Part shown: piece by piece, positions 23,964 to 36,654 of the stretch
Numbering within the stretch: position 1 is the stretch's first letter
How the letters are laid out: the number at the start of each line of letters is the position of its first letter
From: Heterodera schachtii
Lineage: Eukaryota; Nematoda; Chromadorea; Rhabditida; Heteroderidae
DNA: 64,000 nucleotides
Assembly (NCBI GenBank): GCA_023374025.1
Contig: SIJG01000002.1
Coordinates: 658,078 to 722,077 of the forward strand
Direction of reading: 5' to 3'
Notes under the pieces: model-generated
What the model was told of the DNA's origin: nothing
Databases searched by the model: none
Seen by the model: only the letters and a program-made list of their open reading frames with translations
Position numbers and translations under genes: made by a program

Positions 23964-25062
23964 CTAAACGGTGTGAGCAGTTAAAACAGCAGATGGTTTT
24001 AGTAATTGAAAATTGCCGAATTTTTTAAAATCATTAATGAAAAGGGATTTAAAATTATTAAAGGTCTAATAATAGCGCTGAATATGTGCCACCGATCAAA
24101 AATTCTAATATTTTTTTTCAAATATTTTTTTTCGATTAAAATATTTAAATTATTATTTTGGTTAATGTTTTAAAAAAATTTTCGATATAATTAATTAAAT
24201 TATTTTGATTAATTCTAGTTCAAAGTGTTCGGAGAAACTGTTTTATGTGAAAGTTCAGTGAAGTTTATCATAATTAAATCCAATTACAGTTAATCAGTAA
24301 ATAGTGTCATCAAACAAATTATAATTAATCTCGAGGTCAATTAAAACAGTTGATTTATGGACATAGATGAAAAAAATCAACGATCGACCTTTAACCAATT
24401 TATTGTAATCAGCTGAAGACAGTAATTCCAAATATACTAATTACAATAAACCCACCAACATAAAGTAATTCACTTTTTACAGTTCTCCCAACCCACAAAC
24501 TATTTGGCATACAGTGTCATCTTACAGATAGTAAATTTCAGTAGTAATCATTAAACTTACAGTCGATTAATTCCCATTTTGAGAATTTATTGACAGTTTT
24601 TGAGTTTATTTCATAAATTGTTTTTCAATTTTCCAAAATTTTGCGTAAGAATTTTTTGAATTAAATTTAATCTTTAATATTTATAAAAATAATATAAATC
24701 AAAAGAAATGAATGAATAAGAAAGAAAAAATAATTGATTTTCTAAGCATATATGAAATATACAATTGATCAATTTAATTGTTTTTTTATTTTTGCTTTGT
24801 TTTTTAATTTTTTTATATAATAGTTTCAAAATGCCGCACCAGTGTCGCGCATGCCGGCCAATTTTCATTTGGCCAAACGGCATGCCCTGCAGGCACAGCG
24901 CACACTCACGTCAACGTCACAATTACCACCCTTGCGGCAAACAAAATGCTGACAAAATAAATTTAATTGTATTATAAAACATAATTAGGCGCAGCAATTA
25001 ATTAATTAGGTGCAATTAATTACTTAATTATACCAAAACCAAATTTTATTGCCTGTTTGTAG

Positions 25063-25165
25063 GTGACAGAACGCCGAAAAAAGGCTTACAACTTCTGCAT
25101 GAGATTGCGCCATAATGAAGACCTTAATTTGGTGACATTATACCAAATTAGCGGCTCAAAATATG
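25063..25165 (+). CDS. Isolated exon of an unknown gene
   Basis: Between an acceptor (TTTGTAG) and a donor (GTATGT) the plus strand reads VTERRKKAYNFCMRLRHNED followed by LNLVTLYQISGSKY. An upstream open stretch at 24,832-24,950 and a downstream one at 25,215-25,370 (NSANDRLARCKWHTDCWSS) may belong to the same gene, but phases do not join cleanly. Not recognised. Confidence 0.4.
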
Positions 25166-25420
25166 GTATGTCAATATTAATCAACAACTACGGTATGTTA
25201 ATCATCATTACTTATACAGTATGCCCTTGAGTTAACGATGACAAATGAATGCCAAATTTGAAAATTCCGCCAACGATCGGCTGGCGCGTTGCAAATGGCA
25301 CACAGACTGTTGGAGTAGTCAAGCCGTGACTTTTTTGAGCGCCTCGAAGACGGCGGTTGTGGCACATTAGTGCAACAACATTGGCGTATAAAAATAAATC
25401 AAATATAACTGCTTGTTTAT

Positions 25421-25657
25421 CAGGGATGGGCCAAATCGAAAAATAAAATGCGAAACGCGAAATTTGCAAAAGTAAAAAATGCAAAATGAAAAAAATGCAA
25501 AACGCGAAATTCCAAAAAACGCGAAATTGCGAAACGCGAAAGCGAAATTTTTTCTACAACTTTTTAATAGCTAAAATTATAAAGCAAAATTCATTTTTTT
25601 TAAATTTCATTCCAGATTTTAAAATCAGCGAAACGCGAAAGCGAAAGCCTATCCCGG
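25421..25657. mobile_element. hAT-type MITE, 237 bp
   Basis: Ends CAGGGATGGGC and GCCTATCCCGG; 8-bp duplication TTGTTTAT at 25,413-25,420 and 25,658-25,665. The interior repeats GCGAAACGCGAAA. The TIR resembles that of the element at 4,995 but the interior differs. Confidence 0.85.
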
Positions 25658-25669
25658 TTGTTTATGTTT

Positions 25670-27960
25670 ATTAGATGGGATAAAAATGAATTCTCGCGCA
25701 CCCCTATTATCATCATATATTAGAAATTTTGAATTAATTTATTTTCCATTTATAATTTCGGTCAATTAATTGCTCGCGAATTAGTGCAAAATTAAACAGC
25801 CAAAAGTGCGTTTTAGTATCTAAAAAAGGTTTTTGAAGAGGATAATTTTTTTCTAAGCAAAAACTAAGCAATTAGACTTTTGAGAAAAAAGTTCTGTGAC
25901 TTTCAAATTTTCATTACGTTATAACTCAAGTCATAAAATGCTGATTCCAATCAAAATGCGAAAACTAATTGTTATTCTATTGGTTCAAAATGGCCAAAGA
26001 GATTTTGTGCCCCTATAACCAAAATTATTAGAATTTGCGTTCCATGTTTTTTCATGTGTTAGAGACATAAAAATGGAAAAGAACTGCAAAATTTTTATCA
26101 CCGATATCTTTTTAGTTAACCCACTTTTTGCTTCTAAAAACCCTCAAATTTTGTTCGCGATTTTTTTCTCTATCGGTATGCAAAATAGGAAAAGGATTTA
26201 ACGTATAGAAAAAAGTAAGACGGAGAAAAGTAAATACTGTTTTTTCTATTAAAAATGAATATATAGTATGCCAAAGTGAGAGAAATTACAAAGAAAAAAA
26301 GAAACGACGAGATAGTACTAGGCTTTTCTCTGCACAGTGGAACGTTCCCATAGTGCGTTTGCACAACGCCAAAAACTGTTTAAAATATTCCTGATGGTAC
26401 GGTAACCATATGAAATCGCTGTTCAGCAAAAATTGGCTCAGCTTCTGTCTGTAGGCACTGAGCGACCCGGCGGATTGATCCTACTAAAGAACTTAAAGTG
26501 CAATTTTATTTAAAATTGGTGATTAAATTTGTGAATTCTTCGGTACTTATCTTTTGTGCCCCGCTCTCGAATTTTTTTTCTATGACAATTTTAGGACGCT
26601 GAAAACAAATCTGACATTTATTTTGCTAACATCCATTTTGCGTTAAGTTTTACGTGAAAAAAGGTGTGAAATTCAAAATTCAGAAATTAAACAGGAGGCA
26701 AACTAAAAATAAATTTTAAAAGATTGCCGTGTAATCAATGACTGTTAGTTTCGTTTTCTTCAAAAATGACATGGCACGCAAGCATTCGCACATTTTGGCA
26801 TTTTTTCGTCAAACAGTTCAATGCTTCGCAACACTAACAAAAGTTCGAACTGTCTCTCTTTCAAAATCCTCCGAATGTGATCGATCCATTAATTTGGTCC
26901 TTAAGCCCATAAATGCGAACCATGGCAGCTGAATCAGAGGAGAGTCATTTACATGCCCAATTTTGCATGCCTTTAAAGTGGTGGCAAATTGATTTCAAAA
27001 TTTGGCAAAGAAAGGCTTAATTAGAGGAGAGGTATTTACATGCCCAATTTTAGGGATGGTTTTAATCTTAAACTAATTCCACACCGATTTAATCCAGTTT
27101 TTCTATAAATTCTACTCTTGTTTTAATAATTTATGAGATAATTAGTCAACTAAATTGTTTGCTCCCGAGTTTGATTTGAATTCTTCAAAGCTTATGCAAT
27201 TTATTAATTTAATGCATAGCACATAATAATAAAAAATAATTTATGCGTTAATTGAAAAATATCATTTAAGAAATATGAAAATTGTAAATATGAATGAATT
27301 AAATTGATAAAAATTAATATTCGTTTTCTTTTTATTTAATAATGATGAAAAAAAACTAATCATTTAATCCGATTCGGTTTTAGGCACAAGAAATCGCAAA
27401 ATAGGCACCCAAAAATGCAAAAAACAAAAATAATACCCTTTGCAAAATAGGCATTGATTGGCATTTAAAAATCTCGAACAGGCACGAAAATAGGCTAACA
27501 GAAAACTTTTTATCGCTTTTGATGTAGCAAAGTAGATAAAAACATAAACAAAAATTAGGTTTTGGTTGTTTTTAATTGTAAATGCGATTATTAAATACCG
27601 TATTTCCAGAATTAGAGCCCCCCTAAAACAAAGACCTCCCTTTTGAGGGGGATTGAAGAATAAAACTCGGGGGCTCTATTTCACCAAATTCGATATTTTA
27701 AAATTTTTTCGAGATTTAAACGAAAAATTTAACACGAAGAATAAAAACAAATTTTGGGGATCACTTTTTGGAAAACTTTTCAGTCTTAGGTGTGTTTTTT
27801 TCGTTTTTATTGCTTTTTTAAAGGCTTTTCTGAAAGTTCTGAAATAGGCATTAAAAATGGCAAAAAAGACATAAAAAATCGGCGCGTAAGCATTACGCAC
27901 AAAAAGACCAAATTTTTTAGGCATTTGCCTAAGAATCCCATATCCCTACTGATAACCTTA
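25670..27960. other. Gene-poor spacer up to the right arm
   Basis: No gene is supported. At 26,800-26,935 plus, a frame with VQCFATLTKVRTVSLSKSSE weakly resembles the MATH exon word CSATLRIVSQ and may be a decayed relic. At 26,590-26,690 there is a degenerate relative of the 22,071 element (AATCTGACATTTATTTTGC, TTTTACGTGAAAA). The rest is AT-rich. Confidence 0.5.
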
Positions 27961-28849
27961 ATAATTATGCTGTTGTAATAGCTTTGGACGTTGAGAAGTC
28001 ACACATCCTTTAAACCCTGATCAATTAGCAGATCCGATAAATTTTGTACGAATTTTTCATAATTTTGTGGTTTCATCTCATCTCAATTATTTGTGGCTTA
28101 TTTTTTTTCAGTGGAGAATGCAATATTTTAGCTAACATTAAGCATTTTTGTCATAATATTTCTCTGTCTTTATATGTTTTTTATTTTTTAAAACAGCCAA
28201 AAACCCAGATATTTACCATTTTAGGTGCAAAATTCGTACATAAATTTTCATTAAGAATTCCAATTTTTTCCCCGACTTTGACTTTCAGCACAAACGGACA
28301 GAAGAATTTTTCTCAAACAATTGGGCCCTAAATTTAAAATTTCTTGGTCTGGTTTAATGAAAAAAAGTGTTTTACAAAATTATTGAAAAACTGATTATAG
28401 AATAAAAAATCTTTTAAAGTCAAAAAAGAAGAGAGTTTTATAATTTAATTTTTTTTTGGAATATTAAAAAATTTTGTCTTGAATTTTGTATTATGAATTC
28501 CTATTTAAATTTATTATTGATCATTTTTTAAATTTCATATTTAAATCAATAGCAAAGAAACTTAATCATTCATTTTTAGAAAGGCATTTTTTTTCTTAAA
28601 ATTTCTTCCTTTATTTGTTAGTTATATACCTTTTTATTCATCTTTTCAATGCCAATGTTTCAACGGTAATGTTTAAAAATTAAATTTTATTTAATATTCA
28701 TATTAATTAGGTTGATGATGACGCATTTGTCGCATTTGTGCAAGGGCCTGCCAATTTTGAGCATTTTTTAGCGGGAAAAGCAGTGAAAAATGAGCAAAAT
28801 AAGAAAATGTTCGCATAATACTTTAAACAGATATCTGATAGCATTATCA

Positions 28850-30135
28850 ATCATTTCCAAATTTTATCTTTTTGATTCGGAATTTCCCTTATCTTCTGTA
28901 ACGGACCATGAGGAAATAAAATTTTATAAATTTAAATATGAAAATGAGAATTGCTTAGAATATCAAAATGGCCTCGCATACAATGAAGAAGAATTTTAAG
29001 AAAAAAGACAAAAAATTGACTCGAAAAGTCGGACAAAAATTTGAATTATTGATGAAAAACAAACATTTCAATAAATTATGGGAAAATGCCAAATTGAAAA
29101 ATGGGAATAAAAGCGGTGGAATATTGTCCATATCAAAGGCAAAAAACAATGTCACCGGATTCTGTTGTACATTTATGACGCCTTTTTGGAAATGCCAATA
29201 GATGGCTTTGATACATTTGTAAGTGAGGAATATGCCTAAAATGCTAATTATTTAACTTTGATACATTTGTAAGTGAGGAATATGCCTAAAATGCTAATTA
29301 TTTTATCTTTTGATTTTTTTTTAGGAAATTCAGATGGAAGACGAAGCACTGATTAATTTTGTAAAAACTGGAGGTTCGAAAATGACCAATATTAAAATTA
29401 CCGAAGATATTGAGGATTTTTATGAAGCAGTTGAAATGCATCTTGGCCTTCTGTGTTATTAATGAGAAACAATTGGCACTGTGCCAATGCCAAAGTTGAA
29501 AATGCAGAAAATTAATGCCAAAAACTCCGATATTTCCTTGACATTTTTATTTGTTCAGAGAATTGTGTGGATTTTAGCTGTAAAGCCAATGTTACAAAAG
29601 AATAATGAATTTGAAATCAAGTAAAAATTGGTTTAGAGTAATTAAATACTAAATTTTATCGAACAGTTTCCAATCAAAAACCCAAAAAGCCCAGGTTTCT
29701 GAAAAATGCCCGGAATCCTTCCGCCGAACAAGGGCGTAGCCAGACCCTTGGCTTTGGGGGGGGGGGGCTGAAGTCAAAAAGTCGATTTTTAGGGGTTATT
29801 TTTCCTTTTTAAGTCGATTTTTAGAAGTGTATTTTTAGTTTTTTAAAATCCCGAATGCCGCCGAAGAATTAATTTAATCCATAAGAACCTTCGTCCTAAT
29901 TATTTTTCATTTAAAATACTTTTGGTAGAATTCTTAATTGGTAAATTTGACGAAGAATTGGAAGCCCTACTGCTTGAAAATGAAGAAAATTCCTATTTCT
30001 GGATTGGATAAATCGCCATTTTTTGAAGACATTGATCATTTTAGTACAGTTGGTTTTAAATTATCTTCTGAAATGAGAACAATGAAAAAACATTTTTATG
30101 GCATAACATCCGCAAAATTCGAATGCGATGCCTAA
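28850..30135 (+). pseudogene. Decayed right-arm copy of the four-exon gene
   Basis: The copy begins abruptly at the word equivalent to IISKFYLFDSEF because the 5' part is missing. A stop follows NEEEF near 28,997; KFELLMKNKHFNKLWENAKL lies in a different frame. A 48-bp segment around the exon 1 donor is tandemly duplicated (29,212-29,305). Exon 2 is shifted (GGTTCGAAAATGACC, then NWHCANAKVENAE). Exon 3 is absent, replaced by G-run repeat sequence at 29,727-29,860, and exon 4 (29,930-30,130) has lost its frame by a base change in its middle. Clearly non-functional, whereas the left copy is open throughout. Confidence 0.85.
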
Positions 30136-30156
30136 AAAGGCTTAATTGGTGCAAAC

Positions 30157-30929
30157 TAGAGACAGGAAATTTCAAATTTGCGGATCCCGCTGCGGGATTG
30201 GAACACAACATTTTTTTGCGGAACGGGATCCCGCGGGATTAATCCCGCAAATCCCGCATTTAAAATTTGCGGGATCCCGCGCAAAATTGCGGGATTATGG
30301 AAAACTCGAAAAAATTTAATAAAATTTCAAAAATTTCCAAAAATCAAGAAATACCTGAAATTTTGAAAAATAAATTTTTAGGGGCTGGCGGTATGCATTA
30401 AAAGGTGCTGATGGGTCGACTAAGACTTTTCGAATGGATGCTAAAAAGAGATCGGGAATCAAATTGTTAATGGTACATAAATTTGACTATCTTTGCTTTT
30501 AAAAACCGCTTTTTTCGGCGAAATTTTTTCAAAAAACTTGGACAGTACAGGATCAATAAGTAAAAGCTGGTCCTGCGGTGCCGATAGACGCCGCCGGGAA
30601 ATTTTTTGGAAATTCTAGATGAAATTTGCGATGGAATGAGTTAATTTTAATTAAATTTATATTTAATTAATTCAAAAATATTTGGCATTTTGTTCATAAA
30701 ATTTTTCAAAAAATCAATAAAATCCCGCATAATCCCGCACAAAAAGTCAAATTTGCGGATCCCGCTGCGGGATTGGAACTCAAAACTTTGCAGGACGGGA
30801 TCCCGCGGGATTAATCACGCAAATCCCGCAATCCCGCAAATCCCGCATTTCCAAAAAATGCGGGATTGCGGACTGGGATCCCGCAAAATCCCGCGCGGGG
30901 CGCGGGATCCCGTCCCGCACCGGTCTCTA
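30157..30929. mobile_element. hAT-type MITE, 773 bp (right copy)
   Basis: It occupies the same site as 10,900-11,646. The duplication GTGCAAAC is at 30,149-30,156 and 30,930-30,937; the ends are TAGAGACAGG and CCGGTCTCTA. A hairpin module (GGTGCCGATAGACGCCGCC) lies near 30,575. Presence in both arms means it predates their separation. Confidence 0.92.
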
Positions 30930-31545
30930 GTGCAAACTCCGTTAAGGAGAATTTATTTCGGATTTGGCGAACCGTTCGTTTTGACAATTATAAAAAAGCT
31001 GATTTTTATAAAATCCTTCAAAATGTAAATTTTTGACAAACTAAGCCTGAATTCTTAAGTATTTTCTGCAAATTTTCAACCAATTCTGAAAGTTTGGCCC
31101 GAGTTACAAAATCAATATGTATAAAAAAAAAATTTAGGCTTACAAATCTTTTTATCAGGCATACTGTCATAATTAATTAAATCCGGAAATAGTGGTCCAT
31201 AAATTCGGCTAATCCCCTATTTTTAACTAACTCGCTGGAAGGTTGCAAAATTGCATGGAAATCCCACATTTTTTGAATTGTGGAAGGCATGAAACTCACG
31301 AAAAAAACCTTTATAGCTTATTTTCAAGCTTCTAATAAGGAGTTATTTATCCATTTAGCATATTTCGCGGTGTACATGTGACCATATTTTCATCAGTTTT
31401 GAAGTAATAGAAATTTTAAATTTCTCAAAACTAAATATTTTTTTTCGAAATAAGTCCCCAAAAAGAAGGAATGATAAACCTTTTTTAATAGTGTCTTTTA
31501 GGCATCGGTTAATCTTTCTTTTCCTTCTGATATTGCCCATTTTGT

Positions 31546-32186
31546 TCACTGAGTTCGAATCTTTCCGTAGAAGCAAAAAAAAGCGCGACTTGGACTTCTG
31601 TTTTTCAATTGCTTTTCGTTTTGTGCCGTTTTCTGTGCTTCCTTCGGTATTTTTCCCTCCGATTCCGCCGGAGTTTTCTCTGTCATTTCTTCGGGGGAAA
31701 ATAGCGATGACCGTGCCGTTGTCACCATTTGCTCGAAGCTGCTCGACGCCATCGTCCCATGGCTTTGTGCTTCGAGTTGCTCACCAATTTCTTCTAACAT
31801 TTCCTCAGGCGAAGAATGTGCCGTTCCCATAATCGGCTGCAAATTACCACTTTCTTCTGCTTTTAGTGTTGTATCGGCAAACGGAGATGGCCCGGACATG
31901 GCTTTACTTAACTGCTGTCCGGCATTGCCTTGGACAACGGTGAAAGTGGCACAAACACCGAACATGCCGTGGACGCATTTGTCGCCTGCCTGTACGGACG
32001 ACGATGAATTTTGAACTTACTCGATTTGTTGTTTATGGCACTGTTGTTGGTGTTGAATAAACTTCCTCGATTATTGTTGTATGGTATTGATTTTGGGATG
32101 CAAAATTGGATTGCGGTTACGGTCTGTTGTACTGTATCGCAGGTGCTTTCAAAAAATTTCGTCAATTTTGAATAAGTTTTACCCAA
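31546..32186 (-). CDS. Ser/Glu-rich protein, right copy with the longer frame
   Basis: One frame runs from 31,965 to 31,546: FGVCATFTVVQGNAGQQLSK, then SSPEEMLEEIGEQLEAQSHG, SSLFSPEEMTEKTPAESEG and a basic end (NRSPSRAFF). Upstream, 32,120-32,000 holds Asn/Ser-rich open sequence with NNNRGSLFNTNNSAINNKSS and a possible donor (GTAAGT near 32,020). The charge pattern (acidic core, basic tail) suggests a nuclear or disordered protein, but no domain is seen. The left copy (8,460-8,940) has an extra base that breaks the N-terminal join. Confidence 0.5.
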
Positions 32187-33350
32187 AAGTACACACGAAC
32201 CTTGTTTTCAAACATTTTTGGCCATAACTTTTTTGAACTAGTAAAATTGAAGTTTTGCAGGTTAATAAAAAACACTTAAAAATTAGATCTATAAAATGGT
32301 ATCAAGATCAATTAAATTTGTTGGTTCTAAGAAATTTTTAATCAGAATTTTAATGATCAAAATAACTTATTTCTGATTAAAAAGTTTTTTATAAATTATT
32401 TTATTTTCTTGCTATCATTCGGTAGTCCTAAGTGTTTTCTATTATGCTCCAAATAGCCAAAAATTTTGTGTACTTTTGGCTATAACTTTATTCAAAATTG
32501 ACGAAATTTTTTGAATTAACTGTTAGGGCTATCGAACTCAAGAATTAAAAATTTGGTTGCTTTTGACCAACGTTTTGCGTATTTTTTTTATAACGCCCTT
32601 TTTGATCGCTTTTTATAACGGCTCAGCATCGTATCGCTTTTCCGTTTCATTTGGCCATTGATTGGACAGATGATTCAAACGGTAAACTGTGATGGATTGT
32701 CTGGAGAATTAGGTGGCTCAATTTCAATTTTATTTTGTTTTCCTTTTGCATTTAAAATGCTTTCTTCCAAATTGTTTTGGTTAATTGACAATTCATCTTC
32801 TGCTGGTTGTGATGATGTTGCTGCTTGACTTTTAATTGCTTTAAATTATCGCTTGAATTGATCGCTTAATTTTTTCATAATTTAATTAAAATAAAATTAA
32901 AATATGATGTTCATTTTTCGATGCTCATGGTTTCTATTAATAAAAATGTTAATGTGATTATTGGCATTTATTTAAATAAATAATGCGTTTTTGTAAATAT
33001 TAATATTTGCGTAAATATTTAAAACATATTTGCGTAAATATTTAAAAGATATTTGCGTAAGTAACAGCGAAATTTAAGCATTTATATTAGAGCAATGAAT
33101 AATAATATTAATTTTTAACCCAATTTTTCATGAATTCGACCGACCAAAAATTATAAAAGTCAAAAAAATTTCCGTTTATTTTACATGTTTTTTCTCATCA
33201 TTTATTTATTGTACATTTTTTGGTGTGAAAAAATTCATATATTAATGATTAAAATTTTTGGAAAATGAAAAATATTTATTTTGCTCGAATTTTGTGATTT
33301 TTGTGACAATTTAAAAATTGTGGAGCTTTTTGGGGTTCAGCCGTGCCGAC

Positions 33351-34525
33351 CGCAGTGGGACATTTGCGGACGGACATTTGCGGACGGACATTTGCGGACG
33401 GACATTTGCGGACAATTTCGGGAAAAAATAAAAAAATTCGTAAAAAAAATTTAAAAAATTTCCGAAAATATGGAATGGAGACTGAAAACTAAATAAAACT
33501 TAGTTTTTGGGCTTTTAAGCCAAACATCTTATTTTTAAATTTCTAAGAAATTAATTTCACTACTTGTATTTTATGATTAAAGTTAGAATTGGTCCCAACA
33601 TCGGGGAAGTGTGAAATTTTTACACCGACCATTTTTAAATTTCTCTAGCCATACAGACAAATTTGTAGGGGAATTTGCTAACTACTACTTTTGTATCTTG
33701 GGTTCTTCTCCATCCCGAACAAATAAGGAAAAGAAAATTCAGGGGGCGGGTAGCAAATTCCTCTACAATATTTGTCTGTATGGCTAGAGAAATTTTAAAA
33801 AATGTCAGTGGAAAGTTTCTCGTTGGAAAATAAATTTTCTAAAAGTTTATAAATTTTTTCTAAAGATAAAAATAGCACTCTCACCGAATTTGAGTGTAAC
33901 AGGCGACATTCACACTTCCCCGATGTTGGGGACCAATTCTAACTTTAATCACTTAAAATACAAGTAGTGAAATTAATTTCTTAGAAATTTAAAAATAAGA
34001 TGTTTGGCTTAAAAGCCCAAAAACTAAGTTTTATTTAGTTTTCAGTCTCCATTCCATATTTTCCGAAATTTTTTAAAATTTTTTTACGAATTTTTTTATT
34101 TTTTCCCGAAATTGTCCGCAAATGTCCGTCCGCAAGTGTCCGTCCGCAAGTGTCCGTCCGCAAGTGTCCGTCCGCAAGTGTCCGTCCGCAAGTGTCCGTC
34201 CGCAAGTGTCCGTCCGCAAATGTCCGTCCGCAAATGTCCGTCCGCAAGTGTCCGTCCGCAAGTGTCCGTCCGCAAGTGTCCGTCCGCAAATGTCCGTCCG
34301 CAAATGTCCGTCCGCAAATGTCCGTCCGTAAATGTCCGTCCGCAAGTGTCCGTCCGCAAATGTCCGTCCGCAAATGTCCGTCCGCAAATGTCCGTCCGCA
34401 AATGTCCGTCCGCAAATGTCCGTCCGCAAATGTCCGTCCGCAAGTGTCCGTCCGCAAATGTCCGTCCGCAAGTGTCCGTCCGCAAATGTCCGTCCGCAAA
34501 TGTCCGTCCGCAAATGTCCGTAAGG
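33351..34525. mobile_element. Foldback element with 14-bp tandem repeats in its arms, right arm only
   Basis: The 9-bp duplication CGTGCCGAC lies at 33,342-33,350 and 34,526-34,534; the left arm has the empty site near 6,360. The element is one large inverted repeat: 33,395-33,620 pairs with 33,905-34,115 and 33,648-33,690 pairs with 33,745-33,785, around a small core. The outer arms are a 14-bp unit (GGACATTTGCGGAC type): about four copies on the left and about 29 on the right. The 9-bp duplication and nested repeats are typical of foldback elements related to Mutator. Coding frames across it are repeat artefacts. Confidence 0.93.
34112..34522. repeat. 14-bp tandem array, about 29 units
   Basis: The unit is TGTCCGTCCGCAAA or its G variant (CAAGTGTCC). 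One unit near 34,328 has a T (CCGTAAATG). It forms the long right arm of the foldback element; the left arm holds only about four units, so the array expanded or shrank on one side after insertion. Confidence 0.97.
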
Positions 34526-34869
34526 CGTGCCGACAGATGCCGCAGGGAAACATTTTTAAATTTAATTATATTTGCTAACCAATTTTGCACCGAAAGTTTT
34601 ATGATTTTGTAAAAATTGAATACTTTGAATATCTTACAGATTTTTAATTTGCATTTCCATGACATAAAATAAAAAATAATATCAGTATTTATTTCTGCTT
34701 GAATAAATTTTTAGAGTTTGACCTGGGCCTGGATCCAAACCTGGATTTTTCGTGGGTTAAAAGTCCAAAGTCAGGCTATTTTTCGGCAAACGATAAAAAT
34801 TATAAAACCAATTAATATGAGAAAATTTAAAAAAAAAAGTCAAGCCGAGACAAAAACCCAAAAAATTTC

Positions 34870-35790
34870 GATTCAAGACACAAATTGGTCAATGTTTACT
34901 GAGGTCGCTCCGTCCGCTTCGTCTCTGTCCCGCGCCATGTTGCGCAAGTGTTGGGAGGCGCGTAATTCGGCGTACAGCGAGAACAGAGCGTGCTTCGACT
35001 CGAGCCGGCTTTTATGCATTGGAATGTCAACGAGGCAAAAAAGGCAAAGGTCGGCACAGTCCTCCAAATCGACATCCAAATTGGCGTTTATGAGCAGCTA
35101 AACAAATCAAAAAAGCGACGATTTGGCACTTTCCCTATTTGCACTTTTATCTCCTTCAACTTTTTTTTCTCCATTTTCGGCTGACCATTCTTTCATCAGC
35201 GACTCAATGTTGGCATTGGCATTCCCTAGACCAGGGATGGCACGGAATTCCGACTTCCGACATTTTTGTAGTCGGAATCCGACTTCCGACTTCCGAAATT
35301 TTTCATAAAAAGTCGGAATTTTTCGGAATTTTTTTTTGAGTTTTTCTTTTCAAAAATAGCAATTTTTGTATAAATTCTGTTAATAAATTGCACTGAAATT
35401 TTGAAAAATTTTCTCAGGCGGCGCCTATCGGCAGCGCCGAACCCCTCCCCCAAGTTCACCAAATTTTCTTTGGAGAAAGCGCGCCGCAAAAAAAGGGTGT
35501 AACTGTCGCAAAAAAAAAATTCCAAAATAATATAAAATTACATAAAAACAGTTTGAAATCACCTTTTACATGGGTAAGAATTTTAAAATTTAGCCGATTA
35601 AATATTTAAAAATATTTAAAATTTTTTAATTATATTTAATATTTTTTGAAAAATTCCGACTTCCGACTTCCGAAATTTTTTGGTGTCTCGTAATTCCATC
35701 CCTGCCCTAGACCACCCGCGTCGGTGCTTTCGTCCTCCTCAGTTCCTTCATATTTTTGATCCAGCGTCCTTGAAAAATAAAGTTGGAAAT
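34870..35790 (-). pseudogene. Unknown gene split by a hAT MITE, right-arm copy
   Basis: This is the mirror of 4,931-6,012. It reads TLDQKYEGTEEDESTDAGG before the element (Gly to Ser relative to the left), NANIESLMKEWSAENGEKK after it, then the exon with LEDCADLCLFCLVDIP and LRASQHLRNM. The Pro in the left CADLCPFC is Leu here. Both copies are interrupted at the same base by the same MITE. Confidence 0.65.
35232..35704. mobile_element. hAT-type MITE, 473 bp (right copy)
   Basis: It has the same ends and site as 4,995-5,666; the duplication CCCTAGAC is at 35,224-35,231 and 35,705-35,712. It carries a single hairpin module (GGCGGCGCCTATCGGCAGC, 35,417), about 200 bp shorter than the left copy, which has two. 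Confidence 0.92.
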
Positions 35791-36384
35791 GATTGTAAAT
35801 CAATGAATTTCTTTGATCATTTTCAATAAAATGAAATGACTTAGTCAAATATTTGAGTATATACATATAGCCAAAAGTCCTTCCTTTATTTCTATAATTT
35901 GAGTTCATTTTTAATTTTAGTTCATTTGTACATTTGTAATTTTTTTTTTATAAAATTTTTCTCAAAAGCAAACAAATTTTAAAAATTTTGTTAGCATCGT
36001 TAAGTTTCAAAAAAGTTAAAAAATGTTCAAAAAACGTAGTTTTTGATTTTCTCAGGTCATAATTTGTTTTGGAGTTTTGCATGATAATAGAAAATACTTT
36101 TTTTGTTAACGTCATAGCATTTTCTGATCACTATTTTTTCTTTTTTAGTAAGGAGTCTCAGGTTCGAGAGTTTTTGAATTGTTCTGATCAGTGATTACGA
36201 ATATGATGCCCGTTTTGGCTACTCAAATTCGAATATTTATGCTTCGTTTGACTCGGAAATTCGAAATCCGACCCGGTATTGCGTGCTAAATTATATAACT
36301 AAAAATTTATGACTTTCTCTCAAAAATACGATGTATGTAGTTCAGAGCAGGGAAATTTTTTTTTGATTCTGATATAGTTAGACA

Positions 36385-36640
36385 TTGTGACAGGGCGGGC
36401 CTCATCAGTACAGACCCTGTCAGAATGCTAAAGAAAATGCTAAATGTGTTTCGGCCCTTTCTGTAGACACAATCAAATAAAAACAAAAATAAATAAATGT
36501 GATCCAAATGTGATCAAACCTAAAAATGGGAGCAAAATAATTGAAATTTGGCACTCAATTAGTAAATAATTATAAGTGATCAATGGAATTTACTCAAATG
36601 CAAACTTACGCCCACCACGCCGATCCAATCATTCCGTCAC
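36385..36640. repeat. Direct duplicate of 37,830-38,085 flanking the satellite
   Basis: It begins at GTGACAGGGCGGGCCTCATC and ends near ACGCCGATCCAATCATTCCG; the same sequence recurs at 37,835-38,065. The left arm has one copy (2,270-2,545). The right arm therefore gained a second copy on the far side of the satellite, as expected if the array arose or moved by unequal exchange or template switching. Confidence 0.9.
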
Positions 36641-36654
36641 GGCTTCTTGAATTT

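Noticed and set aside
17013..28331. Identical 95-codon frame at 17,013-17,300 and 28,044-28,331
   Set aside because: The conservation comes from the near-identical inverted-repeat arms, not from selection; the frame is hydrophobic and low in complexity and has no features.
34035..34665. Long overlapping frames in all registers with ICGRTFADGHLRTD or SVRKCPSANVRPQM type repeats
   Set aside because: They are translations of the 14-bp tandem array inside a foldback element; both strands and several frames are open because the unit lacks stops.
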